A DNA stretch of 64,000 nucleotides from Rhizobium leguminosarum (GCF_001679785.1 NZ_CP016291.1:1-64000), one strand, 5' to 3'; shown: positions 48,110 to 58,423, counted from the stretch's first letter. Numbers and translations are program-made. The notes: generated by a model from the sequence alone, not told the origin.

Positions 48110-48814
48110 TCAGGACATGCTGATCGCTACCGGCCGGTCCAGGTCGCGGGCGATATATTCCTGGATCTGGCGGACGATCTGCCCGGCGTGGGCGATCGCC
48201 AACCGGTCGGCCCGCTCGACGTCACCGGCCTCGATCGCGGCTATGATCTCCTCGTGTTCATCGACATACTGGCGCGGCAGGCGGTCGTCGAATGTCGAGT
48301 AGTAAAGGCGCAGGATGCGGCGGCCCTCGTCGAGCAGCCTGGCGAAGAAGGCCGTGTAATAGGGATTGCCGGCAAGTTCGGCGATCGCGACGTGAAATTC
48401 GCGGTTCGCCTCGATCATCGCATAGGCATCGCGCGCGGCAACGGCTTCGGCGAAGTCCTTCTGATGTCGGCGGACGGTCTTCATAATCTCGCCGTTTCGC
48501 CGTTGCGCCGCGCCGCGCGTCGTCACCCGGTACATCAGAGTCAGCGCTTCGAAATAGGTGGGCAGGCTTGCGAAATCGATCGTCGCAACGATCGTGTTCC
48601 TGTTCGGCAGCGTCGTAACGAGCCCGTCGGCGGCGAGCCGCAACAGCGCCTCGCGAATGGGAGTCCGCGACATCCGGAAACGTTCCGACAGCCGCACCTC
48701 ATCGAGCGGACTGCCGGGTTCCAGCGCCATCGACAGGATTTCCTGCCTGAGCGTCACATAGACGCTCTGTGTGCCAGAGCCGCGCACCCGCACATTTTCC
48801 GCGTCGTTCCGCAT
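48110..48814 (-). CDS. GntR-family regulator with FCD domain
   Basis: A 234-residue regulator: N-terminal winged helix (VYVTLRQEILSMALEPGSPL, MSRTPIREALLRLAADGLV) and a C-terminal all-helical FCD ligand domain (ANREFHVAIAELAGNPYY with the typical metal/ligand histidine, DEHEEIIAAIEAGDVERADR). ATG 48814 lies behind AGAGGG; an in-frame ATG at 48868 would add 18 residues. It is divergent from the DapA-family gene, and a TGTCGACA motif sits in the promoter between them. A relic of a second copy lies at 46435. Confidence 0.88.
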   Translation of the reverse strand: MRNDAENVRVRGSGTQSVYVTLRQEILSMALEPGSPLDEVRLSERFRMSRTPIREALLRLAADGLVTTLPNRNTIVATIDFASLPTYFEALTLMYRVTTRGAAQRRNGEIMKTVRRHQKDFAEAVAARDAYAMIEANREFHVAIAELAGNPYYTAFFARLLDEGRRILRLYYSTFDDRLPRQYVDEHEEIIAAIEAGDVERADRLAIAHAGQIVRQIQEYIARDLDRPVAISMS

Positions 48815-48908
48815 CCGTCTGCCCTCTTTCGTTAGAGCTTTGTATTTCGTTTCGGCCGATTCTCGCAACGCCGGCTCTTCGGGGCCTCAAATTTATAAGA
48901 TCACAACA

Positions 48909-48937
48909 TTGAATCTTGTCGACAGTTTGTATATAAG
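48909..48937 (+). promoter_or_regulatory. Promoter of the DapA-family gene with embedded GntR-type site
   Basis: TTGAAT (48909-48914) and TATAAG (48932-48937) are spaced by 17 bases, a good sigma-70-like promoter ending about 27 bases before ATG 48964. The palindrome TGTCGACA (48917-48924) lies inside the spacer, where a bound repressor would block RNA polymerase. Confidence 0.55.
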
Positions 48938-48963
48938 GCAGCTAATTTAACGAGGCTCGATCG

Positions 48964-49875
48964 ATGACAACAGGATGGAAGGGCGTATTTCCCGCCGTAA
49001 CGACGCAATTCAACGAAGATCTTTCCGTGGATCTGACCGCCACCCAGCGTGTCCAGGACGCGCTCGTGAACGATGGCGTCAACGGGCTGATCGTCATGGG
49101 CACATGCGGCGAGAACAATTCGCTGGACCCCGAGGAGAAGCGCACGATCTTGAAAGCTGCCGTCGAGGTCGTCAACGGCCGCGTTCCCGTGGTGACGGGC
49201 GTGTCCGAATTCGACACGCGCCGTGCCGTCGCCTATGCTCGCGACGCCGAAAAGCTCGGCGCTGACGGCCTGATGCTGCTGCCGGCCATGGTTTATGTAC
49301 CGAAGCCCGAAGAGCTGATCGCGCATTTCCGCACCGTCGCCGAAGCGACCTCACTGCCGATCATGCTGTACAACAATCCGCCAGCCTACCGCGTCAATAT
49401 CGGCGCCGATGTGCTGAAGGTGCTTGCCGACGTGCCGAACATCAAGGCGGTCAAGGAAAGTGCGCCGGATCCGCGCCGCTTCACCGATCTCATCAATGAA
49501 TTCGGCGATCGTTTCGATATCTTCGCAGGTCTCGACGACGTAGCGCTTGAGGGCCTGATGCTCGGCGCCAAGGGCTGGGTCTCCGGCCTGACCAGCGCCT
49601 TCCCGCAGGAATCGGTGCAGCTCGTCGCCGCCGCCGAACGCGGCGACTGGGAAGAGGCCCGCAAGATCTATCGCTGGTTCATGCCGCTTCTGCACCTCGA
49701 TGCCGAGCACGACCTCGTCCAGTCGATCAAGCTTGCCGAGCAGATCATGGGCCGCGGCTCGGAACGCGTTCGCATGCCGCGCCTGCCGCTTTCGGGCGTC
49801 CGCCGCGCTGAAGTCACTGCGATGGTCGAGAAGGCCGCCGCCACGCGTCCCTCGAATATCCGCCAGGCCGCCTGA
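48964..49875 (+). CDS. DapA-family aldolase/lyase
   Basis: A 303-residue class I (Schiff-base) aldolase of the dihydrodipicolinate synthase family. IVMGTCGEN corresponds to the GTTGE loop; the catalytic tyrosine is in LYNNPP (Tyr136) and the lysine in AVKES (Lys164). As it is divergent from a GntR regulator and has no lysine-synthesis neighbours, it is likely a catabolic family member acting on a 2-oxo acid. Relatives include 4-hydroxyproline-pathway deaminases and sugar-acid aldolases; the nearby proline-type peptidase makes the hydroxyproline option worth testing. Confidence 0.85.
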   Translation: MTTGWKGVFPAVTTQFNEDLSVDLTATQRVQDALVNDGVNGLIVMGTCGENNSLDPEEKRTILKAAVEVVNGRVPVVTGVSEFDTRRAVAYARDAEKLGADGLMLLPAMVYVPKPEELIAHFRTVAEATSLPIMLYNNPPAYRVNIGADVLKVLADVPNIKAVKESAPDPRRFTDLINEFGDRFDIFAGLDDVALEGLMLGAKGWVSGLTSAFPQESVQLVAAAERGDWEEARKIYRWFMPLLHLDAEHDLVQSIKLAEQIMGRGSERVRMPRLPLSGVRRAEVTAMVEKAAATRPSNIRQAA

Positions 49876-49883
49876 TACAACGA

Positions 49884-49912
49884 GGCCGGCGACCCAGCGG
49901 TTGCCGGCCTTT
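49884..49912. terminator. Bidirectional hairpin between convergent genes
   Basis: GGCCGGC (49884-49890) and GCCGGCC (49903-49909) form a 7-bp stem with a 12-base loop, followed by TTT. It lies in the 50-base gap between the convergent DapA-family and ABC ATPase genes. Confidence 0.6.
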
Positions 49913-49925
49913 CCGTGTTTGCGGT

Positions 49926-51026
<1,101 letters not shown>

Positions 51027-51035
51027 GGTTTTCTC

Positions 51036-52979
51036 CTAGACCTCCTGCAACCAGATCGCCATCGCTCCGGGCTCGCGATTGGCCCAGAGGTGATAGGGGA
51101 TCGCCGTGAAGGGCCGCTCTTTCAGCGAGGGAGGCGCGGTGCGATAGAGCGCATTCTGCCAATCGGCTATATCGGCTTCGAGCGCGGTGCCTTCGAGCAC
51201 GGTCGCTCCGCCGAGAAGCGCGGCATCGTAACGGGCAGAAATTTCCTCAGATGCCGGCAGGCGGAGCCGCTGCGGCTCGCCGCCGAGGTCGGCCTCCTCG
51301 ATGCAATAGACGACAGGCCCGCGCCGCAGCGCGACGCGTCCGCCGTCTTCGGAGGCGGCAGGATGTGCGTAGATGCGCTCGACCGGCATCGAGAAGCAAA
51401 TGCGGACCTCGTCGCCATTGCGCCATTCCCTTGATATTGCGGCATAACCCTTCGTCACGCATTGATCGAGATCGACGGCAATGCCGTTGACCGAGATCTG
51501 CGCCTGCCTGCACCATCCAGGGATGCGAAGACGAAGTTGAAACCGGCTTGGCCGCTCGACGGCGAACCGCAGGCTGATGTCGCCATCCCAGGGATATTGC
51601 GTCTCCTGTACCAGGCGCACGAAGCTGTCGCCGACTGTCAGCTCGGCGGAATTGGTGCCGTAGAGATGGACGGCGAGCTCATGATCATCAGTCGAATAGA
51701 AATATTGGCCGAGCGACGTGATGAAACGGGCAATATTGGTCGGGCAGCAGGGGCAGTAATGCCATTTCCACCGGCGGTGCTGCCCGTGGCTTTCAAGGAC
51801 GTTCTCATAGAAATAATGTTCGCCGTCGCGCGAGATGCCGGAAAGCGCGCCGTTGTAGAGCACCGTTTCCAGTCTGTCGGTGAACTTGCTGTCGAGATCG
51901 ACCTGCGCCATGCGATGGCTCCAGAAGCCGAGCGCGACGGCTGCGCATGTCTCGGCATAGGCCGTCTCGTTCGGCAGGTCGAATTCCCGGGTGAACCCTT
52001 CATTGGATGCCGATGGGCCAAGGCCGCCGGTCACGTAGAGCTGGCGGCTGACCAGATTGTCGAAAAGCCGGTCGCAGGCTTCCTTCAATGTCGGATCGTC
52101 ATTTTCATGGGAGAGATCCGCCATCGCAGAAAACAGGTACATGGCGCGGACCGCGTGTCCGACGACCTGGTGCTGGTCGCGCACCGGCATATGGGCCTGG
52201 CTATAGGCATATGTCTTGTAGACGTAACCATCAGGGCTCTCGCCGCGTTTGCGGGCCTCCTCGTCGTAATATGAGGGCATGCGGCCACGTTCGTCGACGA
52301 AGTAGGTCGCAAGCTTCAGATGCCGCGGATCGCGCGTTACGCGATAGAGCTTGACCAGCGCCAGCTCGATTTCCTCATGGGCATCGTAGCCTCTGAGCTT
52401 TCCGGGCTCGGCACCGAAGGTGGCGATGATATGGTCGACGGCGCGGATCATCACGTCGAGGAAACGACGCTTTCCCGTCGCCTCGTAGTAGGCGACGGCC
52501 CCTTCCAGCAAGTGGCCCATCGAATACATCTCGTGCAGGTCGCGCAGGTTGGTCCAGCGCCTGACCGGCTCGCGGCGAATGAACCAGCTGTTGAGGTAGC
52601 CATCCGCCATCTGCCCTTTTTCGAGCTTTTCGACGATGGCATCGATCTTCGCTTCGAGCGCAGCATTCGGGTGAGCCTTCAGCGTGTAACTTGCGGCCTC
52701 GATCCATTTGCCGAAATCGGAATCGAAGAAATGCTGCATCGACAGCCCGCTCGGCTGGATCGGGCGCACTAGCGGCCCGGCCGGCTTGTCGAAATCGAGC
52801 ACCTCGAGGAATCCCTCTTCCTCCAGCCGCTTGTGCTGCGTCGGGATGGTGACGTTGCGAACCGTCTCCGTCCAGCTCTGCCAGAAACCGCCATCGAATA
52901 CGACACCGGAATGGTCGGCAGGCCTGTATCGCTGCCGTCCCGCAGCGCGTGCCGGTTGAAAGCGAGGTGAGCTGGTCAT
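51036..52979 (-). CDS. GH127 beta-L-arabinofuranosidase
   Basis: A 647-residue enzyme of the HypBA1 type (formerly DUF1680). The zinc-cysteine catalytic centre is visible as NETAYAETCAA (Glu343, Cys345) and YCPCCPTNIARFI (Cys411, Cys412), the CCPxN cysteine being the nucleophile in the family. GYLNSWFIRREP, DLHEMYSMGHLLEGAVAYY and QLYVTGGLGPSASNEGF also match. No signal peptide. ATG 52979 (MTSSPRF) is the start; the open frame upstream is antisense-like sequence in the permease gene. It would release L-arabinose from imported beta-arabinofuranosides such as plant extensin glycans. Confidence 0.9.
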   Translation of the reverse strand: MTSSPRFQPARAAGRQRYRPADHSGVVFDGGFWQSWTETVRNVTIPTQHKRLEEEGFLEVLDFDKPAGPLVRPIQPSGLSMQHFFDSDFGKWIEAASYTLKAHPNAALEAKIDAIVEKLEKGQMADGYLNSWFIRREPVRRWTNLRDLHEMYSMGHLLEGAVAYYEATGKRRFLDVMIRAVDHIIATFGAEPGKLRGYDAHEEIELALVKLYRVTRDPRHLKLATYFVDERGRMPSYYDEEARKRGESPDGYVYKTYAYSQAHMPVRDQHQVVGHAVRAMYLFSAMADLSHENDDPTLKEACDRLFDNLVSRQLYVTGGLGPSASNEGFTREFDLPNETAYAETCAAVALGFWSHRMAQVDLDSKFTDRLETVLYNGALSGISRDGEHYFYENVLESHGQHRRWKWHYCPCCPTNIARFITSLGQYFYSTDDHELAVHLYGTNSAELTVGDSFVRLVQETQYPWDGDISLRFAVERPSRFQLRLRIPGWCRQAQISVNGIAVDLDQCVTKGYAAISREWRNGDEVRICFSMPVERIYAHPAASEDGGRVALRRGPVVYCIEEADLGGEPQRLRLPASEEISARYDAALLGGATVLEGTALEADIADWQNALYRTAPPSLKERPFTAIPYHLWANREPGAMAIWLQEV

Positions 52980-53005
52980 GAGGACTCCTGAGCGGACGAG
53001 CGCTG

Positions 53006-53878
53006 TTACTTCACGGCGCCGGCCGTCAGGCCGCGCACGTAATATCGTTGCAAAAGAAGGAAAAGCAGGATGCAGGGGACCATAGTCACGGCTATGCCGG
53101 CCTGAAGCGCGCCCCAGTCGATGATGCCATAGATGCCCGACGAAACATTCACCAGCATGATCGGCAGCGTGAACTTGTTCTGATCGGACAGAAAGATGAG
53201 GGCAGCGAGGAATTCGTTCCAGGAATTCAGGAAGGCGAACATGGCAACGGTGGCGACACCGGGAAGCGCGATCGGCAGCATGATCCGGCGCAGGATCGTC
53301 GCCTGCGACGCGCCATCTATCCGTGCTGCCTCGATCAGCGCCTTCGGCACCGCGTCGAAGGCGTTGCGCATCATGAAAACGGAAAAAGGAAGCTGGAAGG
53401 TCACGTAGATCAGCACCAGGCCGAAAAGATTGTTCTGCAGCCGGAAGACTTTCAGGATCAGGAAAAGCGGCGTCAGGATCGACTGAAAGGGGATCATCAT
53501 CGTTGCCATGATCAGCACGAAGAGCAGCGACTGCCCGGGAAAGCGGAATTTCGAAAAACCGTATCCCGCCGGCACAGAGACGAGCACCGTCAGGATCACC
53601 GTGCCGGCGGCAATCAGCACTGAATTGCCGGCATAAACGTACCAGCCGGCGCCGACATGCTCGAGGCGACGATAGTTCTCCAGCGAGAAGGCTTTCGAGA
53701 AAAGCGCTGCCGGATCGGCAAGTGCTGCGGCCGCGGGCTTGAAGGAATTGGCGAAGGACCAGACGATCGGCATCACGAAGAAGACGGCAAAGACGCATGC
53801 CGTCAGAACGAAGGCGAGATAACCGAGCCGCTCGCTCACCGGCTTCGCCGCGAGATTATAATTGAGCCGTTCCATCAA
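53006..53878 (-). CDS. CUT1 sugar permease (MalG-type)
   Basis: Inner-membrane permease of 290 residues with six helices. The EAA loop reads EAARIDGASQATILRRIMLPIALPG, followed by FAFLNSWNEFLAALIFL, the typical MalG segment. C-terminal YYVRGLTAGAVK is the family ending. Its start overlaps the MalF-type stop by four bases. Part of the arabinofuranoside importer. Confidence 0.9.
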   Translation of the reverse strand: MMERLNYNLAAKPVSERLGYLAFVLTACVFAVFFVMPIVWSFANSFKPAAAALADPAALFSKAFSLENYRRLEHVGAGWYVYAGNSVLIAAGTVILTVLVSVPAGYGFSKFRFPGQSLLFVLIMATMMIPFQSILTPLFLILKVFRLQNNLFGLVLIYVTFQLPFSVFMMRNAFDAVPKALIEAARIDGASQATILRRIMLPIALPGVATVAMFAFLNSWNEFLAALIFLSDQNKFTLPIMLVNVSSGIYGIIDWGALQAGIAVTMVPCILLFLLLQRYYVRGLTAGAVK

Positions 53879-54798
53879 CCCTCCTCCGGGCGCTGGCGCA
53901 GCAGGACGAACTGGATCGCGCTGATCGCCACCAGGACGACGAGCAGGGCAAAGGAGATCGCCGAGCCATAACCGAGACGGTAGGATGAGAACGAGGCGAG
54001 ATAGATCGAGAAGACCGCGGAGATCGTGCTGTTCTCAGGGCCGCCCTGGGTGATGATGAAGAACTGGTCGAAGGCCAGCATCGATGAAGTGACGTTGAGG
54101 ACGAGCGCCAGCACCACCGAGTTCCTCATCAAAGGCAACGTGATCCGGCGAAAGCGGCTCCAGACGCTGGCGCCGTCGATCCTGGCGGCTTCGATGACGT
54201 CGTTCGATATGCTCTGAAGGCCGGTCAGGAGGATGATCATCGTGAAGCCCGCCGTTTTCCAGACGACCATCAGGATGACAACGCCGAGTGCCGGCCAGAA
54301 ACTTTCGAGCGGCCTCGGCGCGCTGTCGATAATGCCCGCGCCGCGCAACAGCTGCGCAAAGACGCCGCTATCTGGATTGAGCAGCCACATCCACAATGTC
54401 GAGGCCGCCCCGAAGCCGATGACAACAGGCATGAAATAGATCGTGCGGAAAAAACCGGCGATACGCAGCGGCCGGTCGACGAGCAGCGCCAGGGGAAAGG
54501 CCACCAGGAAGATCGCAGCCGTGACCAGCACGGTGTAGAGCAGCGTGAAGCCCAGGGAATGCCAGAGCTGGGTGTCGCCGATCAGTTCGGCATAGTTGGA
54601 CAGGCCGACGAACTTCGTCCGGCCAAGAAGCGGCCAGTTGTAGAAGCTCATCCAGACCGTCATGACAAGCGGCACGAGGAAAAGCACGACGATGAACAGC
54701 AAGCCCGGCAGGATGAAGGCAAGACCAAGCCAACCCTTTGGCTCCGGTTCTCCAGTCGCGACTGCGCGCCTCCGGCTGCGAAGTGTCGAGGATATCAC
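53875..54798 (-). CDS. CUT1 sugar permease (MalF-type)
   Basis: Inner-membrane permease of 307 residues. N-terminal basic segment, first helix FILPGLLFIVVLFLVPLVMT, then WMSFYNWPLLG and five further helices; the EAA loop reads EAARIDGASVWSRFRRITLPLM. It partners with the MalG-type gene downstream to form the heterodimeric channel of the importer. Confidence 0.9.
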   Translation of the reverse strand: MISSTLRSRRRAVATGEPEPKGWLGLAFILPGLLFIVVLFLVPLVMTVWMSFYNWPLLGRTKFVGLSNYAELIGDTQLWHSLGFTLLYTVLVTAAIFLVAFPLALLVDRPLRIAGFFRTIYFMPVVIGFGAASTLWMWLLNPDSGVFAQLLRGAGIIDSAPRPLESFWPALGVVILMVVWKTAGFTMIILLTGLQSISNDVIEAARIDGASVWSRFRRITLPLMRNSVVLALVLNVTSSMLAFDQFFIITQGGPENSTISAVFSIYLASFSSYRLGYGSAISFALLVVLVAISAIQFVLLRQRPEEG

Positions 54799-54840
54799 CG
54801 CAACTCCTCCTTCCGTTTGAAAGTCGAGATGTGAAAGAGA

Positions 54841-54868
54841 CGGCAGGGCAGCCGCGGATACCCTGCCG
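54841..54868 (-). promoter_or_regulatory. Stem-loop after the arabinofuranoside binding-protein gene
   Basis: CGGCAGGG (54841-54848) and CCCTGCCG (54861-54868) make a perfect 8-bp stem with a 12-base loop and no T-run, between the binding-protein stop and the MalF-type start. Same position as the hairpins in the other importer operons. Confidence 0.58.
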
Positions 54869-54880
54869 AAACGCGTCGGC

Positions 54881-56128
54881 TTAGTTCGGATTGGTGCGTT
54901 CGAGGATACGGGTGAAGTCGGCCTGTGCTTTGGCGATCGTCCCCTCGACGTCGTCGCCGAAGATCGTACCCTGGATCAGATTGAGGAAGGGTCCGGTGCG
55001 GCTGACGAAGAGTTCGTCCGACGAAAATGTGTAGGGCGTGCGCGCCTTGGAGAGGATATTGTAGGCGACGAGATTGCGCGGGTCGAACTTCGCATAGGCT
55101 TCCGCTGCGAGATCGGTGCGCGACGGCATCCCCGATTCCTGGGTGATATAGACCTGCTGCTCGGGCTGCATGTAGAAATTGACGAAATCGAGCGCGACTT
55201 TCTTCTTCTCGTCGCTGATGCCCTTTCTCAGGGAAAGCGTATCGCCGCCGGCAAAGCTCGATTCACCGCCCTTCGGCCCTGGGATCGGTGCGACGGCGAA
55301 TTTCACGTCGGGATATTTGCTGGTCAGCAGATTGACGATGTAGGAGCCGGTCATCAGGATGCCGACCTTGCCCGAGGCGAAGGCCTCGACGGCATTGTTG
55401 CCGTTGCCGGAACGCGAGGTCGGATGGATCGCACCGGCCTTCCACATATCGCGATAGGCAGCGATCGTCTCCCTCAGCGCCGGCGTGTCGACCGTAGCGC
55501 TACGGCCATCATCGCTCAGCACATCGGCATTGGCGGCCCACAGATGCGGCAGGAAGTCGTAGATCAGCCAGCTTCCCGAATTGGCGACGAAATAGAAGCC
55601 ATAGGTCTCGTTGCCGAGCGCGGCGATCTTTTTGGCATCGGCGGCGATCTCCTCCATCGATGCCGGCGCCTTGTTGGGATCGAGGCCGGCCTTGGTGAAG
55701 AGATCGGTGTTATAGGCGATGATCGAGGCATCCGGCAGGGCCGGCACGCCGTAGATCTTGCCGTCATAAGTGGCAAGGCGGATGTGCGACGGGCTCATGG
55801 CGGAGGAATAAGGCAGGCCCTTCACGAAGTCGGAGATATCCTCGAGACCGTCCGCGGCGGCAAAGGTCGGGAGATAGATCAGGTCGAGCACGGCACCGTC
55901 AGGTGCCGCGCTGCCGGCAATCGCCGCACCCAGCTTCGGCACCATCTGCTCTGCCGTGATCTGGGTAACGTTGACCTTGTCGGCGTGCGATGCGTTGTAT
56001 TTGTCGGCCAGTCCCTGAAGGACGGCGCCGGACGACGTGCGCACCCATAGGGTGATTTCTTCGGCGCCGGCGAGGGAAGAGCTTGCCAGCAGTGCAAGAG
56101 CGGTGATCGTCATCTTCAGTCGAAGCAT
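54881..56128 (-). CDS. CUT1 substrate-binding protein (arabinofuranoside module)
   Basis: Periplasmic binding protein of 415 residues (SBP_bac_1 fold) with a signal peptide ending near SSLAGA. ITLWVRTSSGAVLQGLADKY at the start and KVGILMTGSYIVNLL with PIPGPKGGESSFAGGDTLSL in the second lobe are typical of sugar binders. AAGGGGA precedes ATG 56128. First gene of the operon with two permeases, GH127 and ATPase, so the ligand is probably an arabinose-containing oligosaccharide. Confidence 0.9.
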   Translation of the reverse strand: MLRLKMTITALALLASSSLAGAEEITLWVRTSSGAVLQGLADKYNASHADKVNVTQITAEQMVPKLGAAIAGSAAPDGAVLDLIYLPTFAAADGLEDISDFVKGLPYSSAMSPSHIRLATYDGKIYGVPALPDASIIAYNTDLFTKAGLDPNKAPASMEEIAADAKKIAALGNETYGFYFVANSGSWLIYDFLPHLWAANADVLSDDGRSATVDTPALRETIAAYRDMWKAGAIHPTSRSGNGNNAVEAFASGKVGILMTGSYIVNLLTSKYPDVKFAVAPIPGPKGGESSFAGGDTLSLRKGISDEKKKVALDFVNFYMQPEQQVYITQESGMPSRTDLAAEAYAKFDPRNLVAYNILSKARTPYTFSSDELFVSRTGPFLNLIQGTIFGDDVEGTIAKAQADFTRILERTNPN

Positions 56129-56200
56129 GCTTGTTCCCCTTTTTCTCGTTCAGGCCTCAGGCCTTCGGACGAAACGGACGTTAAATCAGAATTTTTTCAG

Positions 56201-56208
56201 TGTCGACA
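56201..56208. promoter_or_regulatory. TGTCGACA motif upstream of the arabinofuranoside operon
   Basis: TGTCGACAGTCTGTGTGC begins at 56201. It matches TGTCGACAGTTTGTATAT in the gntR-dapA promoter over most of 18 positions (TGTCGACAGTYTGTRTRY), more than the palindrome alone. This raises the possibility that the GntR protein also acts here, beside the local LacI regulator. Confidence 0.4.
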
Positions 56209-56239
56209 GTCTGTGTGCATAAATCTGATGCGCGACTGA

Positions 56240-56282
56240 TAAAACCTTTTAACAGCTCATTTTTTTCTGCTAAAACCTTTTA
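56240..56282. promoter_or_regulatory. Pair of LacI-type operators TAAAACCTTTTA
   Basis: TAAAACCTTTTA occurs at 56240-56251 and again at 56271-56282, each with perfect TAAAA/TTTTA arms, 31 bases apart (about three helical turns). They lie in the divergent region between the binding-protein gene and the LacI gene at 56308, so one regulator dimer on each could repress both directions. Confidence 0.65.
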
Positions 56283-56307
56283 TCAAGGATCGAACACGAG
56301 GCGGACC

Positions 56308-57324
56308 TTGAAGAATACGGGCGATCGGAGACGGACGATTTATGACGTGGCGAAGGCTGCGGGCGTCAGCATTTCGACGGCGTCGAACGCGCTGAACGGC
56401 ACCGGCCGGACGAATGCGGAGACGCGGGAACGGGTCCGGCGCGTGGCAGAAGAGATCGGGTTTCGGCCCAACGCACTCGCCCGTGGGTTGCTAAGCAAGC
56501 GAAGCCATGCGATCGGCATGCTGACCAACGACACCTATGGCAGACTGACGCTGCCGATGGCGGCCGGGGTATCGGAGGTACTGGTCGATCACGGCGTGTC
56601 GGTCTTCCTATGCGCCACGAACAATGATCCAAGGCTCGCCCAGCTGCACCTGGAGGCGCTTCTCGATCGGCAGGTCGACGGCATCATATTCACCGCGACG
56701 CGCCTCGATCTCACGCCACCAGTCCAGCTATCCCGCTTGCCGATACCCGTCGTCTACGTGTTTGCCGAGGGGCCGGCTGACAGCGTCACCTTCTTTCCGG
56801 ATGACGAACAGGGCGCCCGCCTCGCCGTCGATCACCTGAAAGAACTCGGTCGATCGCGGATCCTCCACATCACCGGGCCGCGGGATTACCTGGCCGCTCG
56901 CATCCGCGCCCAATCCTATCTCGACGCCTGCGGCGACGGTGCCGAAGCGATGTTCGGCGACTGGTCGGAGGAATGGGGTCACGAAGCCGTCCAGACGGTG
57001 TTTGCCCGGCCCGTCCCAAAGCCCGACGCCATCTTCTGCGGCAGTGACGAGATCGCCCGCGGCGTCATCGACGCGCTGCGCGACCTCAATGTGGAGATTC
57101 CTACGGATGTCGCCGTGGTCGGGTTCGACAATTGGGAGGTCGTCGCACGGCAAACGCGCCCGCCGCTGACCACCATCGACATGGAGTTGAAGGAACTGGG
57201 CCATCGCGCCGGCCTGGCAATCCTCAGCCTCTCCAAGGGTGAATCGGTCCCTGCCGGCATCACAAGATTGCCGTGTCGCCTGGTTGTGCGGCAGTCTTGC
57301 GGCAGCCCACTTCAATCCGACTGA
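56308..57324 (+). CDS. LacI-family regulator of the arabinofuranoside operon
   Basis: A 338-residue repressor with helix-turn-helix TIYDVAKAAGVSISTASNALN, hinge NALARGLLSKRSHAIGML, and an effector domain ending with VAVVGFDNWEVVARQTRPPL. The start is TTG 56308, six bases behind GAGG; the frame extends upstream but those residues have no family likeness and cover the operators. It is divergent from the arabinofuranoside operon and converges with the next LacI gene. Confidence 0.88.
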   Translation: MKNTGDRRRTIYDVAKAAGVSISTASNALNGTGRTNAETRERVRRVAEEIGFRPNALARGLLSKRSHAIGMLTNDTYGRLTLPMAAGVSEVLVDHGVSVFLCATNNDPRLAQLHLEALLDRQVDGIIFTATRLDLTPPVQLSRLPIPVVYVFAEGPADSVTFFPDDEQGARLAVDHLKELGRSRILHITGPRDYLAARIRAQSYLDACGDGAEAMFGDWSEEWGHEAVQTVFARPVPKPDAIFCGSDEIARGVIDALRDLNVEIPTDVAVVGFDNWEVVARQTRPPLTTIDMELKELGHRAGLAILSLSKGESVPAGITRLPCRLVVRQSCGSPLQSD

Positions 57325-57364
57325 AAGACGGCAAGCAACACCGGCAAGCCGGCCGTCCTCGCTA

Positions 57365-58423
57365 TTATCTGTCCGTGGAATTGCCAGAACGGATCAGGCT
57401 GTTGCGGCTGACCAGCGACGGTATCTGGAGAATATGCTCGGAAGCGGTGCGGCCTTCTATTCTGGAAATGAGGGCTCGGGTTGCGATCTGGCCAAGCTCC
57501 CTGCCCGACTGATCGATGCTTGCGAGATTGACGAGGCCGAGTGCCGCGGTCGACGAATTGTCGTATCCGATGACGGCGAGGTCTTCGGGCACGCGCACAC
57601 CCATCTCCATAGCCAGGCTCAGAAGGGTGATCGCGTCGAGATCGCTCCAGCAGAATACGGCGCGCGGCCTGTCCTTCCTCGATAGGAACTTTCGCATCGC
57701 CTCTTCTCGCTTCGGCGAAGCAATGGGAATTTTGCCGATCGCTGGTGAGGAGCCGAGCCCGCCACGCTGCATCGCCCGGCGAAACCCGATCTCACGCTGG
57801 CGGACGACGGAGACCGCGTGCCCCTGGCGCTCGCCAAGGCTCAGCATTTCGATATCGCGATAGCCGCAGGCCAGAAGCGCTTCTACGGCAATCTCCGCCC
57901 CGCGCTGATCGTCGGTATTGACGGTGTCGAAGGCCGCGGCGCTGGCATCGTGGTAACCCACCGCAACGATCGGTATCTGGAGTGCGAACTTTGCAAGGAT
58001 GTCCGAGGGCAAACGCGGCGCAACGAGGATCAGGCCGTCCATCTTGTAGTCGATCATCGACTCGATCAACGACGTCTCCAGCTGCACACGCGCATCGCTG
58101 ACGCCGATCATCGCCTGGTAGTGCGAAGGCCCAAGCACCTCGTTCACGCCGGCAATCACCTCCGGAAGGAAAGGATTGCGGATATCGATCAGGAGCACGC
58201 CGATGGTGAAACTCCGGCCACGCAGCCCTCTAGCTGCCCGCGAGGGGCGATAGGCGAGTACCTCGATGGCATCAGTCACCCTTGCGCGCAGCGCATCACT
58301 GACGCCATAGGCGTTTCGCATCACCTTGGAAACCGCTGCGACCGATACGCCTGCGTGAGCTGCCACGGTCCGGATCGTCACGCGATCGTTTCGTTGCGGC
58401 TTTTGTTTGTCTTCGATTGACAT
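57365..58423 (-). CDS. LacI-family regulator of the rhamnoside operon
   Basis: A 352-residue repressor: helix-turn-helix VTIRTVAAHAGVSVAAVSKVM, then PSRAARGLRGRSFTIGVLLI and an effector domain with LIDIRNPFLPEVIAGVNEVL and LAVIGYDNSSTAALGL. ATG 58423 (MSIEDKQ) matches the family N-terminus; an in-frame ATG 22 codons upstream does not. Divergent from the GH78 gene, with a strong palindrome between, so it likely represses the rhamnoside operon. Confidence 0.88.
   Translation of the reverse strand: MSIEDKQKPQRNDRVTIRTVAAHAGVSVAAVSKVMRNAYGVSDALRARVTDAIEVLAYRPSRAARGLRGRSFTIGVLLIDIRNPFLPEVIAGVNEVLGPSHYQAMIGVSDARVQLETSLIESMIDYKMDGLILVAPRLPSDILAKFALQIPIVAVGYHDASAAAFDTVNTDDQRGAEIAVEALLACGYRDIEMLSLGERQGHAVSVVRQREIGFRRAMQRGGLGSSPAIGKIPIASPKREEAMRKFLSRKDRPRAVFCWSDLDAITLLSLAMEMGVRVPEDLAVIGYDNSSTAALGLVNLASIDQSGRELGQIATRALISRIEGRTASEHILQIPSLVSRNSLIRSGNSTDR

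Noticed and set aside
52980..53798. A 273-codon N-terminal extension of GH127
   Set aside because: It lies over the MalG-type permease in another frame. GH127 family similarity begins at ATG 52979.
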